NCBI RefSeq assembly: GCF_000296465.1
Contig: NZ_JH815204.1
Span: 612,113 to 676,112 of the forward strand
DNA: 64,000 bases
DNA from: Barnesiella intestinihominis YIT 11860
Lineage (GTDB): Bacteria > Bacteroidota > Bacteroidia > Bacteroidales > Barnesiellaceae
Direction of reading: 5' to 3'
Shown: positions 44,762 through 53,168 of the stretch, piece after piece
How the letters are laid out: every line of letters begins with the position of its first letter
Position numbering within the stretch: the stretch's first letter is position 1
Position numbers and translations under genes: made by a program
The notes under the pieces: model-generated
What the model saw: only the letters and a program-made list of their open reading frames with translations
What the model was told of the DNA's origin: nothing
Database searches by the model: none

Positions 44762-44769
44762 CAAAAGTA
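44762..44769 (-). promoter_or_regulatory. -7 promoter box (TACTTTTG) of the biotin operon
   Basis: TAnnTTTG on the minus strand ending five bases before the ATG of the small first gene, so the transcript would be leaderless or nearly so. No BirA-type operator was recognised, and no -33 TTTG is at the expected distance. Confidence 0.5.
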
Positions 44770-44929
44770 CGAAAAAAATTAGAAACGACTTCTCTTTTTT
44801 TCTTATTGAAATCGTGCGGATAAAAAAACGGCTGACGGTGTAAGATAGTAGTTCGAGCTATAAATGTTAAATACTGCCCGATTTACCGAAAAAAGTGCGG
44901 TGTGTCGTTCGTGGTGTACATTACTTTTT

Positions 44930-45103
44930 TATATTTGTAACCACGAATATAGGATGCGGCTCGGTATAGCCAAGTCGGAAATGGGATTTCCTCTTGTCTT
45001 TGCTCTCGCCTTTCGCTATATTTGTAAACACGAATATAGGATTCGGTTCGGCATAGTCAAATCGGAAATATAATTCCCTCTTGTCTCTGCACTCACCTTT
45101 CAC
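44930..45103 (+). repeat. Two tandem 87-bp promoter-bearing repeats
   Basis: Units 44930-45016 and 45017-45103 each start at a -7 box TATATTTG, and a third box sits at 45104-45111. Upstream of the second and third boxes CTTG lies 20 bp away (44993-44996, 45080-45083). The units share the core GGTTCGGCATAGCCAA but differ at roughly a sixth of positions, so this duplication is older than that at dsbD. The array points into the gene at 45195. Confidence 0.88.
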
Positions 45104-45194
45104 TATATTTGTTCACAAAGTGATATGTTTGAAAAGAACAACAGTCAAATCGGCTGATAGTATAATTTATCCAACAAATAAAATCATAGAAAAT

Positions 45195-45740
45195 ATGGAC
45201 CTAACATTGAATTTGAACTCACGTTTGCAACCCATGCACAGACATGATTTGGAAGATGCACTTCAAGAAATTCTTGAAAAGGGAAAATTGGGAGAAGTAA
45301 CGGGTGGAGGAACACTACAAAGACAAACCGGAGAAATTGTATCCTGTGATATAGAGATTCACCTAAATGATGATAAACAAGATAGTGTAAACCGTTTGGT
45401 GGAGCTTATGAATATAATAGGAATCCCCAAAGGCTCAGCTTTATTATGCACAGTACCTGAAATTAAGATAGAAGTAGGGACTTTGGAGGGATTGGCTTTT
45501 TATGTCAATGGAACGGATTTACCAGATGAAATTTATGAGAGTTGCGATATCAATCACGTCATTGAGCAGATGGAATCAGCAATGAATGGCATAGGTCGTT
45601 TTTATAGTTATTGGGAAGGTAATGAATGGACAGCCTTGTATTTTTACGGGGTTTCATTTGTTGAAATGAAACAAAAAATAGAACCGTTCATTGCTTCTTA
45701 TCCTTTATGTCAAAAAAGTCGAATAGAACAGATTGCGTAG
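45195..45740 (+). CDS. Unknown soluble protein of atypical style
   Basis: A 181-residue protein from the ATG at 45195 with no signal peptide or membrane helix. It shows alternating strands and helices, with DLEDALQEILEKGKLGEVTG, GEIVSCDIEIHLND and a tryptophan-containing strand (FYSYWEGNEWTALYFYGVSF). I do not recognise the family. Size, acidity and isolation are like those of immunity proteins for polymorphic toxins, but no toxin gene is adjacent. It uses AGA, CTA and other AT-rich codons more than its neighbours, which hints at transfer. Three tandem promoter boxes drive it. Confidence 0.65.
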   Translation: MDLTLNLNSRLQPMHRHDLEDALQEILEKGKLGEVTGGGTLQRQTGEIVSCDIEIHLNDDKQDSVNRLVELMNIIGIPKGSALLCTVPEIKIEVGTLEGLAFYVNGTDLPDEIYESCDINHVIEQMESAMNGIGRFYSYWEGNEWTALYFYGVSFVEMKQKIEPFIASYPLCQKSRIEQIA

Positions 45741-46236
45741 TTGGATAACAGGCGCCTATTCTAATGGTGGCAAACTGTACCCCGTTAGCAATCTCGAAAT
45801 GACAGAAATACAATGAATAGAATTTAACACTATACATCTCATTTTTATTGTTGTGCGGTATGGTTCCCGCACAATAAATAGTAAAGGAGCGATTTGCAGA
45901 CTATAATGGATAACTCGACGGTTCTTATTGTGTGGAATCGACACGGGACTGCAAGCCTTATATGTTGCTAAATCGTTGCCTCTACTTCTTAAATAATTAG
46001 ATAAAAGTTTATTTTTCAATTAGTTAAGCTGATTTTATGAAAATCTAAAATAAATTTGTTTCTCTACATCGCTTCTGCTATCTTTGTAAATACGAAGATA
46101 GGATGCGGTTCGGCATAGCCAAGTCGGGAATGTGATTTCCGTTTGTCTCTGCGCTCACCTTTCGCTATCTTTGTAAATTATACGTCTATGATTCATATAA
46201 CATAGATAAATGGAAATCATCGGAATTTAATGAGAT
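45741..46236. other. 496-bp intergenic region with palindrome and promoter repeat
   Basis: The first 300 bases hold no recognisable gene; a small palindrome (TTGTGCGG at 45851-45858 with CCGCACAA at 45867-45874) lacks a T-run. The rest contains an 87-bp promoter-bearing repeat (46079-46165). Confidence 0.55.
46079..46165 (+). repeat. 87-bp promoter-bearing repeat unit upstream of the SmpA-like lipoprotein gene
   Basis: Runs from one -7 box TATCTTTG (46079-46086) to the next (46166-46173). Both boxes have TTTG exactly 20 bp upstream (46055-46058 and 46142-46145), so two complete promoters precede the lipoprotein gene. Core CGGTTCGGCATAGCCAAGTC as in the neighbouring array. Confidence 0.88.
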
Positions 46237-47172
46237 ATGAGAACTGGTATAGTTTATATGGTGGCAACGGTTTTGTGTATTTTCGTAACCTCTTGTTTTA
46301 CAGGAGTCGAGAGTACAAAGAAAATAACTATGCCCGATACAGGCGAAATTGCGGCACAGAGTCCCGAAGATCGTTTTATAGAGTCTTATTTCGTTCAACA
46401 AGGGTGCGATACGTGGCGCATAGGAAAGCCATTTTATTATACCGATGAAAAACTTTCGTTCGTTTTCAGACCGGAAAAGCCTACATTCCCGGATAGTATC
46501 TCTTTGAAGGGAAAAATTTTTACGTATGCCGGAAGTATAGAAGAAAGTCCTTTCGGCGGGGACGACAAAGTTGTTTTGTTATTCGATTGCGAAGGTCATA
46601 AGTTTCGCTATGAAACAGGGAAGACCCGGGAGGAGATCGGTCGGTTGAAATATACGCCATTGATACCTCCGTTCATCGATATCGATGATTTAAATATGGC
46701 TCGCTCCCTTTTGAAAGACAGAGTTCTGTATATAAAAACGCCTATGTGGTACAATGAAAAATCGGAAGCGATAGAGGGGCGAAAGTTGATACCTGTCCGA
46801 GTTGTGGATATTCGTCCGGGAAATAACGTGTTGCCGGTCGAAGTTTGGTTCGAGGACGATAAAGGAAATCAAGCGGGAGTTTTCATGTCATTGCTTTCTT
46901 CGTCCCGCTCCCAATATATCACGTTCGACCGCTTGTTTTCTTTCGAGAATCCGCGTTTGCAATATAAGGAAATACAGGACGATGCTTGGGAGCAAATTAC
47001 GTTGGGAAAAGTAAAAACGGGTATGACGAAGGCCGAATGTAAACTTTCGTTGGGCAATCCGAACGAGGTGAAGAAGATTCCCACATACAGCGGATTGAGA
47101 GAGCAGTGGATATACAACTCGGGAGCGTATCTGTTTTTTGTCGATGATTTGTTGGCCGATTATAGGTTATGA
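46237..47172 (+). CDS. Lipoprotein with SmpA/BamE-like C-terminal domain
   Basis: A 311-residue protein with a lipoprotein signal (YMVATVLCIFVTSCFTG; cysteine near residue 20). The middle part is unrecognised. The last 60 residues (ITLGKVKTGMTKAECKLSLG, then NPNEV and EQWIYNSGAYLFFVDDLLADYRL) follow the SmpA/OmlA (BamE) pattern: a G-M-T-K-x-E helix, a G-x-P turn and a W-x-Y strand. It is probably periplasmic and membrane-anchored. Two repeat-borne promoters lie upstream and murB follows two bases downstream, so it likely shares a transcript with murB and the PhnP-like gene. Confidence 0.7.
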   Translation: MRTGIVYMVATVLCIFVTSCFTGVESTKKITMPDTGEIAAQSPEDRFIESYFVQQGCDTWRIGKPFYYTDEKLSFVFRPEKPTFPDSISLKGKIFTYAGSIEESPFGGDDKVVLLFDCEGHKFRYETGKTREEIGRLKYTPLIPPFIDIDDLNMARSLLKDRVLYIKTPMWYNEKSEAIEGRKLIPVRVVDIRPGNNVLPVEVWFEDDKGNQAGVFMSLLSSSRSQYITFDRLFSFENPRLQYKEIQDDAWEQITLGKVKTGMTKAECKLSLGNPNEVKKIPTYSGLREQWIYNSGAYLFFVDDLLADYRL

Positions 47173-47173
47173 T

Positions 47174-48190
47174 ATGATTAAGATAGAGGAGAATTATTTT
47201 ATAAAGGACAGGCATACATTCCGCATACCCGTTTATACCAAGTGGTTTGTAGAGTATGAAACGGTCGAGGAGCTGGTGACGTTGTTGCAGTCCGATTTAT
47301 TGCGGGAACATACTTTTTTCCCGATAGGAGGGGGAAGCAATTTGCTTTTTGTAAAAGAAATGTACAATGGCGTATTGTTGCATTCTGCCATACAGGGCAT
47401 GGCTGTGTCGGAGGAGACCGATACCGAGGTGCTTGTGGAAATAGGAGCAGGTGTCGTGTGGGACGACTTCGTCGCTTGGACGGTCTCTAACGGTTGGGGG
47501 GGAGCCGAGAATTTGTCGTATATACCGGGCGAAGTGGGAGCGAGCGCTATTCAAAATATAGGAGCTTACGGCGTGGAGGTGAAAGATATTATCCATGAAG
47601 TAAAAGCGGTAGATGTCGAGACTTGCGAATCCCGTACCTTTCGAAATGCAGAGTGTAGGTATGGTTACAGAAGCAGTGTTTTCAAGCACGATTGGAAGGG
47701 TAGATATATCGTTACATCGGTAGTGTACAGATTGCAAAAATCGCCCGAGCTGCATTTGGATTATGGAAATCTGCGGGCTTCATTGCCCGGCGATGACATT
47801 TCTATCGCAGATGTCCGTAAAGTTGTCATAGAAATCAGGCGGTCGAAATTGCCGGAACCCGATGAATATGGCAGTGCCGGTAGTTTTTTCATGAATCCTG
47901 TAATTTCTACGGAACAATATGAGAAGCTGAAATCGTCTTATCCCGATATGCCTCATTACGTCGTAGACGATATGCATGTTAAGGTCCCTGCCGGTTGGCT
48001 TATCGATCGTTGCGGCTGGAAAGGAAAAAGTTTCGGCGGTGCGGCGGTTTATGAGAAGCAGTGCTTGGTATTGATAAATAAAAACAATGCAAAGCCCAAC
48101 GATGTGGTTGCTCTCGCGGAAATGATTCGTAAATCGGTATCGGACACTTATGGTATCGTTATCAATCCTGAGGTTAATTATATTGAATGA
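47174..48190 (+). CDS. murB: UDP-N-acetylenolpyruvoylglucosamine reductase
   Basis: A 338-residue flavoenzyme from the ATG at 47174. FAD-binding motifs are FFPIGGGSNLLF and ENLSYIPGEVGASAIQNIGAYG; the proton-donor serine lies in EYGSAGSFFMNPVI, and the C-terminal ends with the glutamate region GIVINPEVNYIE. It is the E. coli-type (type I) enzyme with the extra domain (RNAECRYGYRSSVFK). It reduces UDP-GlcNAc-enolpyruvate to UDP-MurNAc. The stop overlaps the next gene by four bases. Confidence 0.95.
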   Translation: MIKIEENYFIKDRHTFRIPVYTKWFVEYETVEELVTLLQSDLLREHTFFPIGGGSNLLFVKEMYNGVLLHSAIQGMAVSEETDTEVLVEIGAGVVWDDFVAWTVSNGWGGAENLSYIPGEVGASAIQNIGAYGVEVKDIIHEVKAVDVETCESRTFRNAECRYGYRSSVFKHDWKGRYIVTSVVYRLQKSPELHLDYGNLRASLPGDDISIADVRKVVIEIRRSKLPEPDEYGSAGSFFMNPVISTEQYEKLKSSYPDMPHYVVDDMHVKVPAGWLIDRCGWKGKSFGGAAVYEKQCLVLINKNNAKPNDVVALAEMIRKSVSDTYGIVINPEVNYIE

Positions 48191-48954
48191 GTATGATGCA
48201 GGTTACTTTCTTAGGGACAGGAACTTCAACCGGAATACCGCAAATCGGTTGTACGTGTTCGGTATGTACTTCTACCGATCCGAGGGACAGTCGGTTGAGA
48301 ACCTCGGCCATAGTTGAGATAGAGGGTAAGAACATATTGATTGATTGTGGCCCCGATTTTCGTCAGCAAATGTTGCGATTCCATATTAAACGAATCGATG
48401 CGGTATTGGTTACTCATATACATTATGACCATACCGGAGGGATAGACGATTTGCGTCCTTTCGGGGAAAACGGTACTGTTCCTATTTATTTGGAGCCTTC
48501 GGTCGCCGAGGGAATACGAAACAGGTTGCCTTATTGTTTTGCCGATCATCGCTATCCGGGAGTTCCCAATATTTGTTTGCAGGAGATAGGTTTGTCACCG
48601 TTTTTAATAGCTGGAATAGAAATTGTTCCCATAAGGGTGATGCATTATAAATTGCCTATCTTGGGGTATCGTATAGGACGGTTTGCTTATATAACGGATG
48701 CTCTTACTATTCCTGAATCGGAATATGAGAAGTTAAAAGATATAGATGTATTGGTCGTAAATGCTTTGCGGAAAAAGCCCCATCTTTCGCATCAAACGTT
48801 AGCCGATGCGTCGCGAATCATCGATAGAGTGGGGCCGCGGGAAGCCTACTTGGTTCACATGAGTCATCATATGGGATTGACTTCGGAGGTAGAAAAAGAA
48901 TTGCCTGCCCATGTGCATTTCGCATACGATGGTTTGGTTATCGACAGCTTGTGA
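48187..48954 (+). CDS. MBL-fold phosphodiesterase, PhnP-like
   Basis: A 255-residue metallo-beta-lactamase-fold protein. It starts VTFLGTGTSTGIPQIGCTC with a cysteine-rich zinc site (CTCSVCTSTDPRD) typical of PhnP-like members, then LIDCGPDFRQQML, the metal motif THIHYDHTGGIDDLRPF, an ITDA aspartate and a late SHHMG histidine. PhnP cleaves cyclic phosphates; the physiological substrate outside C-P lyase operons is unclear. It overlaps murB by four bases (ATGA). Confidence 0.88.
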   Translation: MSMMQVTFLGTGTSTGIPQIGCTCSVCTSTDPRDSRLRTSAIVEIEGKNILIDCGPDFRQQMLRFHIKRIDAVLVTHIHYDHTGGIDDLRPFGENGTVPIYLEPSVAEGIRNRLPYCFADHRYPGVPNICLQEIGLSPFLIAGIEIVPIRVMHYKLPILGYRIGRFAYITDALTIPESEYEKLKDIDVLVVNALRKKPHLSHQTLADASRIIDRVGPREAYLVHMSHHMGLTSEVEKELPAHVHFAYDGLVIDSL

Positions 48955-49015
48955 TTATTTTGAACCATCTTCTTTATAGCTTGTTTTAGCTATAAGAATA
49001 AAAAACAATTTGATT

Positions 49016-49777
49016 ATGGCAAAAACAATTCAAACTGCTATCGAAGCCGGTTCTCGTATGGCTCCCGCGAAATTCTATATAAAGATTACGCCGGACGGCC
49101 CTTATTTGCTTTATGGTAATCCTCCTATGGATCAAGAGATTATAGTTCCTAATGACGAAGGTTCTTCTTGGACCTATCGTAAGGGTAACCATTTTAGTAC
49201 GACAGAGGAGCCTACGGCTTTATGCCGATGCGGAGCATCCAAGAACAAGCCTTATTGCGATGGTTCCCATCATCACACGGACTGGGACCCGAAAGAGACG
49301 GCCTCTCATAAGCCTTTATTGGAAGATGCCGAAGAATATATAGGGCCAACTATGGTGCTCGCTGATAATGAAGAATATTGCGCTTTCGCTCGTTTTTGCG
49401 ATGCCTACGGTAGAATTTGGAATTTGGTACAAACGGCCGAATCCCAAGAAGAACGTGATTTAGTCATTCATGAAGCCGAGCATTGTCCGGCCGGCCGTTT
49501 GGTCGTTTGGGATAAAGAAACAGGCGAGATTTTTGAACCTCCATTTGATCCGGCGATAGGATTGATCGAAGACCCTGTGATTAAAGTCAGTGGCCCCATT
49601 TGGGTAAAGGGAGGAATTCGTATAGAAAGTTCGGACGGAAGCAGTTATGAGATAAGAAACAGGGTTACCTTGTGTCGGTGCGGACAATCGCAAAACAAGC
49701 CTTTTTGCGACGGGACACATGTGTCGGCTAAATGGCATGACAAATTACCGATGGAGCAGGAAGCAGAAGTAGAATAA
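49016..49777 (+). CDS. Double-CDGSH iron-sulfur protein
   Basis: A 253-residue protein from the ATG at 49016. Two CDGSH 2Fe-2S sites are present: CRCGASKNKPYCDGSH (about 67-82) and CRCGQSQNKPFCDGTH (about 222-237), each with the C-x-C-x8-C-x3-H ligand set. Between them a region EYCAFARFCDAYGRIWNLVQ...HEAEHCPAGRLVVWD has further cysteines, as in the bacterial CDGSH/Fer4_19-type proteins. Likely a cytosolic redox or cluster-transfer protein; its partner is unknown. The YhcH gene follows eight bases later. Confidence 0.9.
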   Translation: MAKTIQTAIEAGSRMAPAKFYIKITPDGPYLLYGNPPMDQEIIVPNDEGSSWTYRKGNHFSTTEEPTALCRCGASKNKPYCDGSHHHTDWDPKETASHKPLLEDAEEYIGPTMVLADNEEYCAFARFCDAYGRIWNLVQTAESQEERDLVIHEAEHCPAGRLVVWDKETGEIFEPPFDPAIGLIEDPVIKVSGPIWVKGGIRIESSDGSSYEIRNRVTLCRCGQSQNKPFCDGTHVSAKWHDKLPMEQEAEVE

Positions 49778-49785
49778 GACGATAT

Positions 49786-50232
49786 ATGATTTTAGGAGAT
49801 TTGAGTGACACGAAGCGGGTAGAGGCTTTGCATCCTTTGCTGGGGAAACTTTTCAGTTATATTAAAGAGCATGATTTTCTTTCCGATTCGATTGGGCGTA
49901 TCGAATTGGACGGTGATCGAGTTTTCATCAACAACGATTATCCGATATTACGTTCTCAATCGGAACAGGTTATAGAGGTACATCGACGTTACCTCGATGT
50001 GCATGTCCCTCTTGATGCTCCTGAAATAGTGGGGTGGAAGCCTCTGTGCGATTTGAAGGAGGTGCAGCAAGCGTATTCCGAGGAGAAAGATTGTGCCTTT
50101 TATTCCGATAGGCCGTCGACTTATTTCACCGTATATCCCGGTCAGTTCCTAATTGTATTTCCAGAGGACGGCCATGCTCCTATTATCGGGGAGGGTAGAC
50201 TGCGCAAAATTTGTGCTAAAATAAAGTTGTGA
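49786..50232 (+). CDS. YhcH/YjgK/YiaL family protein
   Basis: A 148-residue cupin-like DUF386 protein. Family features include EVHRRYLDVHVPLDAPEIVGW with its metal-binding histidines, YSEEKDCAFYSD, and the C-terminal FLIVFPEDGHAPIIGEGRLRKICAKIKL. Members act on sugars, and some are anomerases linked to sialic acid or other sugar catabolism; the substrate here is not indicated by neighbours. Close spacing suggests co-transcription with the CDGSH gene. Confidence 0.9.
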   Translation: MILGDLSDTKRVEALHPLLGKLFSYIKEHDFLSDSIGRIELDGDRVFINNDYPILRSQSEQVIEVHRRYLDVHVPLDAPEIVGWKPLCDLKEVQQAYSEEKDCAFYSDRPSTYFTVYPGQFLIVFPEDGHAPIIGEGRLRKICAKIKL

Positions 50233-50360
50233 TCGGGTATCGATTGAGAATCGATAAATATTTTTATTCGTATTATTTACAAAGGCAAATATATATACGA
50301 CAATACCCTAAATTTTGTTACCACGAGATTTCGAGTATTGTTTGTCGTATATGGTTACTT

Positions 50361-50933
50361 TTATAAATTATCCTTTATTACTTTGCAAGGATTTCCGACG
50401 GCTATGCAATTGGCGGGTGTAGATTTGGTGACGACACTTCCCGCTCCGATTGTCGTACCGTCTCCTATGGTTACGCCGGGTAAGATTATACTACCACCTC
50501 CAATCCAAACGTTTTTCCCGATGTTCACCGGTTTGGTGAGAGATTTCCAAAAACTGCTGTTTTCGCCCAAACGTTCCTGAGGTGCGGTGTGATGGAAGAC
50601 TGTATAGATATGTACACCCGGACCTATTCCCGAATAATCGCCGATAGTGATGGTATTACAATCCAAAAATACGCAGTTCATATTTATTTCCACATTTCGC
50701 CCGATATGTATATTCTCACCGTAGTCCACGAAGAAGGGAGCTGAAATCCAAACATTTTCTCCTCTTGATCCAATTAAATCGTCTAATAATGAGGATAGTT
50801 TTTCTATATCGTCAGATGGGGTATCGTTATATTCTTTTTGTAATTGCTTTGCTTTATGCCATCTGTTGATTAATTCCGTGTCACCGCAATCATAGGGCTC
50901 TCCGGCAAGCATTTTCTCTTTTTCTGTTTTCAT
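50361..50933 (-). CDS. Sugar O-acetyltransferase (maltose/galactoside acetyltransferase family)
   Basis: A 190-residue left-handed beta-helix enzyme. The N-terminal maltose-acetyltransferase segment (KMLAGEPYDCGDTELINRW) is followed by hexapeptide repeats, the catalytic histidine region (HIYTVFHHTAP) and the typical GKNVWIGGGSIILPGVTIGD. It transfers acetyl from acetyl-CoA to a sugar hydroxyl. A promoter box lies at 50960-50967 and the gene is monocistronic. The acceptor sugar is unknown. Confidence 0.93.
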   Translation of the reverse strand: MKTEKEKMLAGEPYDCGDTELINRWHKAKQLQKEYNDTPSDDIEKLSSLLDDLIGSRGENVWISAPFFVDYGENIHIGRNVEINMNCVFLDCNTITIGDYSGIGPGVHIYTVFHHTAPQERLGENSSFWKSLTKPVNIGKNVWIGGGSIILPGVTIGDGTTIGAGSVVTKSTPANCIAVGNPCKVIKDNL

Positions 50934-50959
50934 AATCTTAAATTATTCTCATGGTCTAA

Positions 50960-50967
50960 CAAATATA
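50960..50967 (-). promoter_or_regulatory. -7 promoter box (TATATTTG) of the acetyltransferase gene
   Basis: TAnnTTTG on the minus strand, 27 bases upstream of the ATG and directly after the OPT gene terminator. Confidence 0.5.
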
Positions 50968-50970
50968 CGA

Positions 50971-51008
50971 AAAACGGATTGAAATTTTAATATCTCAATC
51001 CGTTTTTA
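50971..51008 (-). terminator. Intrinsic terminator of the OPT transporter gene
   Basis: A perfect 13-bp stem (50971-50983 with 50996-51008) with a 12-base AT-rich loop, ending in TTTTT on the minus strand, 21 bases after the stop codon. Confidence 0.88.
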
Positions 51009-51028
51009 TGATTCACATCAAGAAGTTT

Positions 51029-52990
51029 CTAATCTTGTTTTTTTGCTTTCATGCTCGATATGGTTAAAAAGGCAATGAGCAGCAAATACATAATCAATCC
51101 GACAGTTTGCAGAGTCGCTTCACTCAAATCGTGGGTATACTCGAATCCTGCAAATTTCATTCCCGCACTGACGACTCCCATGAGCGCACCGCCGGCAATG
51201 AATCCCGAAGCCAATAATGTGCCCTTATCCAAACGGGCTTTGTTCAGAGCGGTATCTTTTGAACGGCTGCCTACATACCAACTGATAAGCCCTCCGATGA
51301 CCAAAGGTGTATTTAGTTCCAACGGAATGAACATACCCAAAGCGAACGCCAAAGCCGGGACATTCAGCCATGTCAGCAGAACGGCAAGAATAGCACCGAT
51401 TCCGTAGAGCAGCCACGGTGCGCCTTGTCCCATCATGAGGGGCTCGATAACTGCCGCCATAGCATTGGCCTGAGGTGCTACCAACGCGTTTTCCCCGGAG
51501 AATCCGTACGATTTGTTCAGAATGAGAATAACACCTCCTACGGTTGCGGCAGAGACGAGTGTACCGAGGAATTTCCAAGTCTCTTGTTTGCGAGGAGTGG
51601 AGCCTATCCAGTAACCTATTTTCAAGTCGGTAATGAATCCACCGGCCATCGAGAGCGCCGTACAGACCACTCCTCCAATAACCAACGCGGCAACCATTCC
51701 GCTTGTCCCTTTAAGTCCGACCGCCACAAGGATAACCGACGCTAAAATCAGTGTCATCAGTGTCATTCCCGAAACGGGGTTCGTTCCCACGATAGCGATA
51801 GCATTTGCCGCTACGGTGGTGAACAGGAATGAAATTCCGGCGACTACCAAGAAAGCGACCGTTGCTTGCATGAAATTATTGATAACTCCCAAATAGAAGA
51901 ATAGGAATGTGATAATCAAGGCGAATACGGCAGCCGAGATGATGAATTTCATAGAGAGGTCTCGTTGTGTGCGGGGGGCTTGATCCTCTATCGCTTCCTT
52001 ATTTTTCCCCGAAAATTCTTTTGTAGCCAGTCCTACGGCTCCTTTAATGATACCCCAAGAGCGGATAATACCTATCACTCCCGCCATAGCTATACCGCCG
52101 ATACCTATGTACCGGCCGTAATCGGTAAATATTTGTTCGGGAGCAGCCGCTGCTAATTCGCTACCGGGTATGCTGCCCAGCAGAGGAATGATGACGAACC
52201 AAACGAAAAGAGAGCCGGAACAAATAATCAAGCAGTATTTCAAGCCGACAATGTATCCGAGTCCTAACACGGCTGCGCCTGTATTCACTTTAAATACCAT
52301 TTTCGCTTGGTTGGCGATCTCTGTTCCCCACGGTAAAATGCGGGTGGTAAGCACTTCGCTCCACCAGCCGAACGTCGAGAGGCAAAAATCGTACAGACCA
52401 CCCACCAATCCTGCCAGAATCAAAGGCTTGGCTTGGTTACCGGCTTTTTCTCCCGAAACAAGTACCTGAGTCGTAGCCGTAGCTTCGGGGAAGGGGTATT
52501 TCCCGTGCATATCCGAAACGAAATATTTGCGGAACGGAATGAGAAACAAGATACCCAATATACCGCCTAGCAGTGAACTCATGAATACTTCCATAAAGTT
52601 CACGGTCAGTTCGGGGTATTTGGCTTGTAAAATGTATAGAGCCGGCAAAGTGAAGATAGCACCGGCGACAATCACTCCTGAACAGGCTCCGATGGACTGG
52701 ATAATCACGTTCTCGCCCAATGCGTTTTTCCGTTTAGCGGCTCCCGATAGTCCTACGGCTATTATGGCGATAGGTATGGCGGCCTCGAATACTTGGCCGA
52801 CTTTCAATCCTAGAAATGCTGCGGCGGCCGAGAAGATAACAGCCATGACAATACCCCACGAGACTGACCATGCATTGACTTCGGGATAGACTTTTTCGGG
52901 CGAAAGAATGGGTTTGTATTCTTCGCCCGGTTTTAATTCCCGAAATGCGTTTTCGGGCAAATCGACAGGTTGTTTTTCGTTTGTTTCCAT
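51029..52990 (-). CDS. OPT-family oligopeptide transporter
   Basis: A 653-residue polytopic protein with about 14-16 hydrophobic segments, matching bacterial OPT transporters (YsL/OPT superfamily). Recognisable stretches are FRELKPGEEYKPILSPEKVYPEVN at the N-terminus, SAAAAFLGLKVGQVFEAAIPIA, FRKYFVSDMHGKYPFPEATA and the late NVPALAFALGMFIPLELNTP. It should be a proton-coupled importer of small peptides or metal-peptide complexes. Monocistronic, with promoter box TATATTTG at 53053-53060 and its own terminator. Confidence 0.92.
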   Translation of the reverse strand: METNEKQPVDLPENAFRELKPGEEYKPILSPEKVYPEVNAWSVSWGIVMAVIFSAAAAFLGLKVGQVFEAAIPIAIIAVGLSGAAKRKNALGENVIIQSIGACSGVIVAGAIFTLPALYILQAKYPELTVNFMEVFMSSLLGGILGILFLIPFRKYFVSDMHGKYPFPEATATTQVLVSGEKAGNQAKPLILAGLVGGLYDFCLSTFGWWSEVLTTRILPWGTEIANQAKMVFKVNTGAAVLGLGYIVGLKYCLIICSGSLFVWFVIIPLLGSIPGSELAAAAPEQIFTDYGRYIGIGGIAMAGVIGIIRSWGIIKGAVGLATKEFSGKNKEAIEDQAPRTQRDLSMKFIISAAVFALIITFLFFYLGVINNFMQATVAFLVVAGISFLFTTVAANAIAIVGTNPVSGMTLMTLILASVILVAVGLKGTSGMVAALVIGGVVCTALSMAGGFITDLKIGYWIGSTPRKQETWKFLGTLVSAATVGGVILILNKSYGFSGENALVAPQANAMAAVIEPLMMGQGAPWLLYGIGAILAVLLTWLNVPALAFALGMFIPLELNTPLVIGGLISWYVGSRSKDTALNKARLDKGTLLASGFIAGGALMGVVSAGMKFAGFEYTHDLSEATLQTVGLIMYLLLIAFLTISSMKAKKQD

Positions 52991-53052
52991 ATTATATTTT
53001 TATTTTTTGTGTATTGCTTTTTCTTAAAAACGTGGCAAGTTAATAAAAAATG

Positions 53053-53060
53053 CAAATATA
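53053..53060 (-). promoter_or_regulatory. -7 promoter box (TATATTTG) of the OPT gene
   Basis: TAnnTTTG on the minus strand, 63 bases upstream of the ATG. Confidence 0.5.
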
Positions 53061-53138
53061 GCCGATAACTTAGGCGGCGTTTTTGATAATTATATTACAA
53101 AATGAAAATTTATGCGAGGAAGAAAGTAAAAAAACTTG

Positions 53139-53146
53139 TACATTTG
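53139..53146 (+). promoter_or_regulatory. -7 promoter box (TACATTTG) of the DUF2461 gene
   Basis: TAnnTTTG on the plus strand, 22 bases upstream of the ATG at 53169. It overlaps the longer open frame that starts at a TTG and so argues for the internal ATG. Confidence 0.55.
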
Positions 53147-53168
53147 TTACGGTATAAACACTGAGAAG

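Larger units (their letters stand above)
44758..45194. other. 437-bp intergenic region holding divergent promoters and tandem repeats
   Basis: Contains the biotin operon promoter on the minus strand and, from 44930, a tandem array of promoter-bearing units facing the plus strand. No coding frame is convincing. Confidence 0.6.

Noticed and set aside
45841-45880. Hairpin with TTGTGCGG/CCGCACAA arms as terminator of the unknown gene
   Set aside because: It is about 110 bases from the stop codon and has no T-run on the plus strand.
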